Position numbers and translations under genes: made by a program. Below, one piece after another: positions 1-5,606 of a stretch of 12,729 nucleotides of DNA; within the stretch, counting starts at the first letter, position 1; each line of letters opens with the position of its first letter. The stretch comes from an uncultured Megasphaera sp. (lineage in GTDB: Bacteria; Bacillota; Negativicutes; Veillonellales; Megasphaeraceae): the NCBI RefSeq assembly GCF_958350005.1, contig NZ_CATWFF010000048.1, positions 1 through 12,729 of the forward strand, given 5' to 3'. The notes beneath the pieces were generated by a model. The model did no database searches, was not told the origin of the DNA, and saw only the letters and a list, made by a program, of their open reading frames with translations.

Positions 1-876
1 TTCCTCGACAGTGAGTTGGTGCTTCGCTTCGCCGCCTTTGTCACCTAGTGCATATGTATACGTTTGGTCGCCTTCTGTATACGTACCGGCACTGATTAAT
101 ACGCGGCCTGCGTCCATCTGCTCCCACGTGGTACCGGCCCATACGGTATTGGGGTCGACGTTTGCGGCAAATTCCACAATCATACCAACAGGATACATGA
201 TATTGACGATTTCAAGGGTGGTCATGGCGGCCTTCTTAAATGAGCCGTCAGCACATAAAAAGCGGTCATTTGCTCCCTTTCCCGGGGCCGGTACCATACC
301 GCGCGTGCCGTTGGCCGTGGTGGTGGCGCCGACAAAGTCCTTATGGGAAGCGGTGCTGTCATTATGCGCTGCAATGGCCGTTTCCATCTGTTCTACTGTC
401 GGATAGATAATGCTGTTGTTGACGATGACTTCCACGTTCTGCGCGTTGCCGATGACAAAATTCAAATTGACGATTCGTTCTTCAATAGGCGTTGTCTTAT
501 CGTACAGGAAGCTGGCTTTATTCCCGGCTGTCGTATAGGCGTACAGCTGCTCTTCCCCGTTGTCTATTTTCGCCATCAGACCAATTTCGCGATGCCAGAA
601 TCCTGTTTCTACGGACTGATTGGATACACGGAACTGCACGGCAAACATGCCGTTTCCCTTGTCTTCAAACTGGGCAATTGGTGCGCTGAGCCGCTCATTC
701 TTTATGGCAGTCAGCGCCAGTATATCTTCATTAGCCGCCAGCTGGCCGTCCCCTAATGCTACGCGGGTAAATGTCAGCGTCTGCCCGTTCTGGCTTTTGG
801 CAATCATTTCCTTACCTATATTCGTGACAACAATCTTTGCAAACTGTCCTGTGCTTTGTACTGCATCATTCGCCAT
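1..876 (-). CDS. Tail fibre / receptor-binding protein, 3' end outside the window
   Basis: My own translation of the minus strand from the ATG at 876-874 stays open for 292 codons to the window edge, so the C-terminus is missing. An AGGAGG sits 8 bases before this ATG, overlapping the stop of the XkdU-like gene. Residues 1 to about 155 resemble the DUF3751 tail-fibre N-terminal domain that docks on the baseplate (VALGDGQLAANEDILALT; FWHREIGLMA). Residues 183-214 carry the fibre-shaft motif GATTTANGTRGMVPAPGKG, ending in an ADGSF element seen in many phage fibres. Residues 229-292 (YPVGMIVEF; DPNTVWAGTTWEQ; GRVLISAGTY; LGDKGGEAKHQLTVEE) match the phage T4 gp10 C-terminal / tail-collar type domain, which normally continues into an EMPSHNH-like histidine motif just beyond the edge. 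The role is host recognition at the tail tip. Family-level assignment is firm; receptor specificity cannot be read from the sequence. Confidence 0.88.
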   Translation of the reverse strand, partial: MANDAVQSTGQFAKIVVTNIGKEMIAKSQNGQTLTFTRVALGDGQLAANEDILALTAIKNERLSAPIAQFEDKGNGMFAVQFRVSNQSVETGFWHREIGLMAKIDNGEEQLYAYTTAGNKASFLYDKTTPIEERIVNLNFVIGNAQNVEVIVNNSIIYPTVEQMETAIAAHNDSTASHKDFVGATTTANGTRGMVPAPGKGANDRFLCADGSFKKAAMTTLEIVNIMYPVGMIVEFAANVDPNTVWAGTTWEQMDAGRVLISAGTYTEGDQTYTYALGDKGGEAKHQLTVEE

Positions 877-888
877 GTTTCATTCCTC

Positions 889-1542
889 CTATAATGTATA
901 ATCTGCCGGAATTGTCAGAATATCTGCCTCTGCGACTACGCCGATGCTGTGATACTCTTCGCTAGTTATGTCCCCAATATCATAGGACGTATCCGGCTCA
1001 ATATTCATGTAAAAGTAGCTGGTAAGAGCGGCACCGACGTACCAATCCCCGTCAGCCTGGGCATAGCCGACGTATTTCCAGGCAATATGTGCCGGCACGT
1101 ACAGTTGTAAGGCTGCTTCCAGGTTGGTAAAGCTGGTTACGGTCCCATCAGGGATTAAGATGTCAATGGCATACTGTTCCGGATGGTCTGTGACACTCCC
1201 TGCTTTTCCTGCAATATAGAGATTAACCAGCCGAGTCAGAAATGCCAGTGTTACCGTATCAGACCCATTCAGCCTGGCCAGAATCGCTCCGCGCCGGGTA
1301 GCATAATCCAGATTTGAATTCGTCGGCAGGCCCACAAAGGATTCCCAGTCAGCCAGTCCCCATGTAGCCATAGCCACAAAGAACTGCCGGGCCGTATCGT
1401 TTTGCTGGTTTCGCTGCGTTTCGTGCTCCCTTTCCAGGGCCGCCTGTACAGCGGAAAACGATGGGTCCTCATATAAAAACCGCGGCAAATACCGGGCCAG
1501 ATGGACCGGCGTCGTCCGCAAAAACTGAAAATCAGCCGCCAT
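889..1542 (-). CDS. xkdU: XkdU-like baseplate protein (DUF2313 / YmfQ family)
   Basis: A 217-residue protein between the baseplate J protein and the tail fibre, the position of XkdU in PBSX and of tail protein I-type genes in other contractile tails. The N-terminal pattern (HLARYLPRFLYEDPSFSAV), the mid-section ADWESFVGLPTNSNLDYATRR followed by AILARL, and the later PAHIAWKYV are typical of the DUF2313/YmfQ family. These proteins are thought to join the outer baseplate wedge to the fibres. The ATG at 1542-1540 has a strong GGAGGTGA about 8 bases upstream and overlaps the end of the XkdT-like gene by 11 bases, implying coupled translation. The stop is TAG at 891-889, fused to the ribosome binding site of the fibre gene. 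The C-terminal third is acidic and aromatic and may form the fibre attachment surface, which is inference. Confidence 0.85.
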   Translation of the reverse strand: MAADFQFLRTTPVHLARYLPRFLYEDPSFSAVQAALEREHETQRNQQNDTARQFFVAMATWGLADWESFVGLPTNSNLDYATRRGAILARLNGSDTVTLAFLTRLVNLYIAGKAGSVTDHPEQYAIDILIPDGTVTSFTNLEAALQLYVPAHIAWKYVGYAQADGDWYVGAALTSYFYMNIEPDTSYDIGDITSEEYHSIGVVAEADILTIPADYTL

Positions 1543-2569
1543 GCAGCGTCACCTCCGTCACTGAGGGAATCTGCTCATTCGTTACGGCAATATTGTCTTT
1601 GGCACCATTAATCGTCAAATTATCGTAATCTTCCACCCTTGTTGCTGCGCTGTTTGTCAGGATAACTTCGCCAATTTTTGCATAGGAAATTTTCGTGCCG
1701 TCAAACTCTGTCGATGTAAAGAAATCGTTGATTGCTTTCTGAATAGCAGTCGAATCTCCAGCTCCTTTTGTCGGTGTAAGGGCAACAGACAATGCCAATA
1801 CCTCCGGAGCGACGACTGTGACCGTTGCACCGATGGGATGCTGCGTTTCAATATAGGTCCGTACTTCTTCCAGCAAATGCTCAGATGCCGGCTGGCCGTT
1901 GGCGTCGGTAACGATGACCTTCACCGTGCCATTGCCGTTCCATAGCTTCTTGACGGCAATACGGCCTACACCCTGGATAGACGTGCCCCATTCAATGTAA
2001 TTGTTTTCATTGCCTGACGTAGCCGGCATACGGACTTTAAAAATCAGCCGGTTATACAGCTCTTCGTCGCTCTCTTCATCAAACCCGTCATAGGTCGCCT
2101 GTTCATTCGTAACGGCTGTAATACCGGGAATCGACATGGGGATAACCGTAATCAGCCCTGCTGCTACGTTGCCATTTACGCCGGCAGTATCGGCCTCCAC
2201 ATCGATTTTGCCAGACTGTACAACGGCAGCTTCTTTTAACGTGTGAAACGTAATGCCGGACACGGTCGAGAAAATACTGCCTGCAGGGATGATTCCTGTT
2301 CCGGTAACCGTAACGGTTCCCAGCGCTTTTACGGCAATCTTACGAATCACGCCATGTTCTTCAGCCCGCATGGTCAGATATTCGCCGAAGCTCGTTGCCG
2401 CAAAGCCAGCTTTGTACATCTGCTCCCGTTCTACTTCCTGCTTGGAAAACTCGATGGCATTCGACGCCAGCACGTCATATTCAAAGGTACCTTCAAATTT
2501 AGCTGCATCGCCGCCTGTGTTCTCCTGCAGGTCCTGCAAAATAGCTTCCTGTTCTCTGGCCTCATACAT
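1532..2569 (-). CDS. xkdT: Baseplate J-like protein (XkdT / gp47 family)
   Basis: A 345-residue baseplate wedge protein of the P2 gpJ / Mu gp47 / T4 gp6-related family, which forms the ring that opens and triggers sheath contraction. Family features in order: an N-terminal segment with EGTFEYDVLASNAIEFS (about 26-42) and LTMRAEEHGVIRK (65-77); a beta-rich section with GTGIIPAGSIFSTVSG (90-105); the block ESDEELYNRLIFKVRMPATS (166-185) followed by NNYIEWG and GVGRIAVKKLWNGNGTVKV; and TQHPIGATVTVVAP (242-255), the hallmark proline-glycine-alanine turn. Length is normal for the Gram-positive branch. The ATG at 2569-2567 follows GGAGGTGA with a 7-base spacer and overlaps the XkdS-like gene by 8 bases. 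The stop is TGA at 1534-1532 inside the next gene. Nothing suggests damage. Confidence 0.92.
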   Translation of the reverse strand: MYEAREQEAILQDLQENTGGDAAKFEGTFEYDVLASNAIEFSKQEVEREQMYKAGFAATSFGEYLTMRAEEHGVIRKIAVKALGTVTVTGTGIIPAGSIFSTVSGITFHTLKEAAVVQSGKIDVEADTAGVNGNVAAGLITVIPMSIPGITAVTNEQATYDGFDEESDEELYNRLIFKVRMPATSGNENNYIEWGTSIQGVGRIAVKKLWNGNGTVKVIVTDANGQPASEHLLEEVRTYIETQHPIGATVTVVAPEVLALSVALTPTKGAGDSTAIQKAINDFFTSTEFDGTKISYAKIGEVILTNSAATRVEDYDNLTINGAKDNIAVTNEQIPSVTEVTLHGG

Positions 2570-3002
2570 GGATATTCACCTCCCCGTACACTGTCGTCAG
2601 TACCACGGCCACATCTACTTTTCGTTCTCGTTCATTGGCGTCCATGGTAATGCTGTCGATAGACCGGATATAGGGATTGACCATGAGGCATTCAATGATG
2701 ACGCGCTTCAGCTCGCTGTATCGCTGCTGCACGCTCATGACCTTGCCGATAAACGGCTCCAGTTCCAGCCCATACTGCCAACTGTAGGCAAGGTAACGAA
2801 ACCGTTCTGTCCGCAGAGCTTTGTAAATCCATACCTTGAGCGCTTCATTTTCTGTAACCATCAGGCGCCTGCCGCCGCCGTCATAGAGGAAGCAGTTATG
2901 CGTAAAATCCCAGGCCCATTCTCGGAACAGCGGCAGTTCTGCTTCCGCATCATTTGCGAGCATGCCTGGTACGGTTCCTGTGAAGGGATATTCTGCACTC
3001 AT
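2562..3002 (-). CDS. xkdS: XkdS-like baseplate protein (DUF2634)
   Basis: A 146-residue protein directly upstream of the baseplate J gene. This slot and size belong to XkdS/DUF2634 and the functional counterpart of the gp25-like inner baseplate protein of P2 and T4. The pattern LMVTENEALKVWIYKALRTE near residues 48-67, the run SWQYGLELEPFIGK, and RVIIECLMVNPYIRSIDSIT towards the end match how these proteins read (a W-x-x-K-x-L helix, then a conserved Y-G-x-E-L/F-x-x-x-I-G stretch). It should sit in the inner ring at the sheath-baseplate junction. The ATG at 3002-3000 forms an ATGA overlap with the preceding stop, with GGTGGTGA 7 bases upstream. The assignment rests on motif pattern and synteny together. 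Confidence 0.85.
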   Translation of the reverse strand: MSAEYPFTGTVPGMLANDAEAELPLFREWAWDFTHNCFLYDGGGRRLMVTENEALKVWIYKALRTERFRYLAYSWQYGLELEPFIGKVMSVQQRYSELKRVIIECLMVNPYIRSIDSITMDANERERKVDVAVVLTTVYGEVNIHV

Positions 3003-3400
3003 AGTTTCACCACCTTGTCCTTGATAATATAGAGCTGTTCATCCTGGCCATAGACGGGTTCTACGCTGACCAGATCGCCTGGTACCAACGTATCCGTCCA
3101 GGTAAGGTCATTGTCGATAGGATGATTATGGCTTTCATAGGCGGCATCACCGGACCCGCCGCCTCGATTCTGCGTCTCCCCGACGACATGCCGCGTATAG
3201 CCGCTCAGCAGATAGCTGGATATATAGCATTCCCGGGAAGTAAGAATAATGGTATTCAGTTTTACCTGTATAGCCGGCGGCGGTACCAGTACAATGCCGA
3301 TCATCGTAGCTCGCGGAAGATTCTCCTGAGCAATGCCATGCATGACATTGACCACGGCTGTCATAGACTGGGCCGCTGTAGGTATATTTTTATCTGCCAT
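2999..3400 (-). CDS. xkdR: XkdR-like baseplate/spike-associated protein (DUF2577)
   Basis: A 133-residue protein between the hub and the XkdS-like gene, the PBSX XkdR position. The C-terminal segment (LVPGDLVSVEPVYGQDEQLYIIKDKVV, described here as residues 105-131) is the usual DUF2577 ending with the GD-x-V turn, and the middle (IQVKLNTIILTSRECYIS) fits a beta-barrel or OB-like fold. Residues 91-93 are His-Asn-His after a glycine-rich loop (GGGSGDAAYES), an arrangement similar to the HxH metal sites at membrane-piercing spike tips. The ATG at 3400-3398 has AAGGAGGGG about 6 bases upstream, and the gene starts 11 bases after the hub gene stop. The end overlaps the next start as ATGA. Placement in the baseplate is well supported; the spike role is a guess. 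Confidence 0.78.
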   Translation of the reverse strand: MADKNIPTAAQSMTAVVNVMHGIAQENLPRATMIGIVLVPPPAIQVKLNTIILTSRECYISSYLLSGYTRHVVGETQNRGGGSGDAAYESHNHPIDNDLTWTDTLVPGDLVSVEPVYGQDEQLYIIKDKVVKL

Positions 3401-3411
3401 CGTTCCCCTCC

Positions 3412-4899
3412 TTATATCCGAGATGTCTTGATAATCTTTGTCGGGGTCTGGCCAATATTGTATATGCCGCCAGTTCCTACGGCACCCCTGCCGCCATTGG
3501 CGCTGGAGTTGTTGCCGACATATTGGCCATTGCCGTTATAAATGACGACGTGGTCATTATCGCCATAGACCACACAGTCACCAACGGCCAGGTTCCCTTC
3601 GTCAAAAGCAATGACATTGCCGCTGCCGGCATTCGCTACCAGGCTGGGCACATCGGCAACGCCGGCATCATACTGGGATTTAAGATACGGGCTGTAATAA
3701 CTGCCGATACGAGTAGATGCTTCCACGCAGCCATTGCTGCCGTGAGGCATGGTCGTTCCCTGCCAGGCCGCATAGCCTTCGTTGATACCTTCCTGCACAT
3801 TCATGTTACCGCTGCCAATACCGCCGCCGTGGCCGCTGTTGGCCTTGGGTTCTTCCGGCAAAGCTTCTTTGTTCATGATATTTTCAAACTCGATCTCCAG
3901 TCGCATTTCATGAATGCCGTTTTCAAAAGTATGGGCATCAGACTTTACCCAGAACTTGCCAGACAATTCCGTAATGATGTCCTGAATCTGAATGGAATAG
4001 GACGATTTAACACGATAATCGCCCAGCAGATCCAGTACGCCGGACCGATCGGGGCCATGGAACAGCTTCTCGATTTGCTCCTGCGCATTTTCATTGGGAT
4101 TCGTTTTGTATACGTCCTGAAACATGGAATACTTTTGGATCCAATCGTCCTTCGTCTGGTATCCCGTCATATTCCCTTGTTCATCCGTCACCATGACGCG
4201 GTCAATAAGCCCTTCAATGGATTCGCGGTACTGACTGTTTTCCACGTTGATATACTGGTCAGCAGAAAAATCAGGAATGAGTTCGCCCTTTTTAATGATA
4301 TCCAGGGACGCCCCGTTCATGACGGGGTGAAATAATACATCAGGCTCGTCTTTCTTTTTGGCTGCGTTGAGCTGTTTGGCCGCTTCTGTATAGGCAATCA
4401 TAATAATCTGGTATCCCGTCTTCTCCTGGGCAATGAAGGATACCTTCTTTCCTGTGGCTGCCAGATTTCCTACCTTGACACCCAGTTCTGCACAGACGGC
4501 CTTTGCTACATCTTCAGCCAGCATATCCGTAAATTTCCGCGTCATCTTGGACCGGCACAGCACGAAGAGATGGTCATAGCAGGTAACCGTAACCGTCGAT
4601 TCCTGCGTATTTCGTTCAATGCAGTACACGTTCCCTTCAAACTGAAGCGTACCATCTTCATCGTATCCGTAGACCGTTTCGCCGGGACTGATAACGTAGG
4701 GCGTCAGATTGGGGTCCCGCGGCTCCAGAATATACGAAAATTCCAGTCGGCGCGCCACTTGCAGGCGCGAGCCTTCCCAGGTAATGCGTCCCGTGACGAT
4801 ATGAGATAAATCGTTGATTTGCTTCGTCTCTTTCGTCGTTGTATTACCCTTGGCATCTGTAATGGTTTCCGTTACCGTGCCGTAATGCTTGATAATCAC
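3412..4899 (-). CDS. xkdQ: Baseplate hub protein (XkdQ-like) fused to a C-terminal NlpC/P60-like peptidase domain
   Basis: A 495-residue protein. Residues 1 to about 345 are the XkdQ/late-control D-type hub domain: LEFSYILEPRDPNLTPYVIS (52-71), a GETVYGYDEDG turn, the mid segment SIEGLIDRVMVTDEQGNMTG (227-246), and a terminal HEMRLEIEFENIM strand. A flexible Gly/Asn linker (about 351-368) leads to a domain of about 125 residues. It holds SNGCVEASTRIGSYY with Cys391 as likely nucleophile and VGDCVVYGDNDHVVIYNGNG with His450, followed by Asn463/464. That is the Cys...His...polar order of NlpC/P60 (or the related CHAP) cell-wall peptidases. The expected role is peptidoglycan cleavage during tail penetration. 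Translation starts at GTG 4899-4897, in a GTGA overlap with the XkdP-like gene and a GGTGG 5 bases upstream. The domain type is read from motifs only. Confidence 0.88.
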   Translation of the reverse strand: MIIKHYGTVTETITDAKGNTTTKETKQINDLSHIVTGRITWEGSRLQVARRLEFSYILEPRDPNLTPYVISPGETVYGYDEDGTLQFEGNVYCIERNTQESTVTVTCYDHLFVLCRSKMTRKFTDMLAEDVAKAVCAELGVKVGNLAATGKKVSFIAQEKTGYQIIMIAYTEAAKQLNAAKKKDEPDVLFHPVMNGASLDIIKKGELIPDFSADQYINVENSQYRESIEGLIDRVMVTDEQGNMTGYQTKDDWIQKYSMFQDVYKTNPNENAQEQIEKLFHGPDRSGVLDLLGDYRVKSSYSIQIQDIITELSGKFWVKSDAHTFENGIHEMRLEIEFENIMNKEALPEEPKANSGHGGGIGSGNMNVQEGINEGYAAWQGTTMPHGSNGCVEASTRIGSYYSPYLKSQYDAGVADVPSLVANAGSGNVIAFDEGNLAVGDCVVYGDNDHVVIYNGNGQYVGNNSSANGGRGAVGTGGIYNIGQTPTKIIKTSRI

Positions 4900-5606
4900 T
4901 TGACCACCAGCTTTCGCAGCTTACTGGCATTATTGATAGCCAGATCCTTCAAATCGTTGCTCTGAACGATGCGCCTCCAGTGGTTGTAATCGCCATAGGC
5001 TTTCTTGGCGGCATCGCAGATATCGGCGCCTTGCTGCCAGATTGTCGCCGTCGTCGGCTGCGTCACGTCAGTAGGCCGTGCTTTCAGGCCGGTTGTATCA
5101 TCGACCTGTTTGTCATTATTGGCCATAGGCGTATTCAGATTCTTGTATTCCGTAAGCGACAGCGTATAGTAGATATCCCGGCTGCCGTCCTGCTCTTTGT
5201 AGTCAAAGGACATGATACCAAACATAAGATTGACCGGCGTATCCGTAATAATGACCCGCACGGGCAGCCGCGCTTCTTTCCATTTATTGATGAGCTCAAT
5301 ACATTCCGACGGGGCTTTGCTGTCGCCTACAATAAAGGGATAATCATGCTGCAACGCCGGCAGGAAGCAGGAAAAGGACAGCGTCCGCAGTTTGGGCATG
5401 CCAAATACCAGGGCTTCGCCTAGCTGCGTAATATCGACGACCTTGTTTTTCTGTCCCGATGTGACCGTATATTCTCTCGGCGTCACAGGCAGCACCAGTG
5501 AATCCAGCTGGCCCTGCAAAATGACCTGCCGATGCAGGGTGCCGCCGCCCATGGCAAAGACAGACGACAAAATGTCCAGGGCATTGCCCAATGTACCTAA
5601 TCCCAT
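4896..5606 (-). CDS. xkdP: XkdP-like tail adaptor with C-terminal LysM-like domain
   Basis: A 236-residue protein placed right after the tape measure, as XkdP in PBSX. It should sit between the tail tube end and the hub, comparable to gp53/LysM adaptor proteins. Residues 35-160 form the conserved core: LVLPVTPREYTVTSGQKNKV, then ITQLGEALVFGMPKLRTLSF, then a segment on loading of small substructures (APSECIELINKWKEARLPVR) and a run ending in IYYTLSLTEYKN. After a Thr/Pro/Asn-rich linker (about 158-187), residues 186-235 have the LysM pattern: AKKAYGDYNHWRRIVQSN, then INNASKLRKLVV. The canonical glycine-aspartate-threonine opening of LysM is replaced by TATIWQQGADIC. The ATG at 5606-5604 overlaps the tape-measure TGA by one base (TGATG), with GGAGGTG 9-10 bases upstream. 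Confidence 0.88.
   Translation of the reverse strand: MGLGTLGNALDILSSVFAMGGGTLHRQVILQGQLDSLVLPVTPREYTVTSGQKNKVVDITQLGEALVFGMPKLRTLSFSCFLPALQHDYPFIVGDSKAPSECIELINKWKEARLPVRVIITDTPVNLMFGIMSFDYKEQDGSRDIYYTLSLTEYKNLNTPMANNDKQVDDTTGLKARPTDVTQPTTATIWQQGADICDAAKKAYGDYNHWRRIVQSNDLKDLAINNASKLRKLVVK

Noticed and set aside
2253..3032. Plus-strand open frame of 259 codons
   Set aside because: It lies opposite the baseplate J and XkdS-like genes and is low in recognisable motifs, so it is a shadow frame.
3523..4335. Plus-strand open frame of 270 codons
   Set aside because: It is antisense to the hub/peptidase gene. Its Ile/Val/His-rich composition is typical of a reverse-strand shadow.
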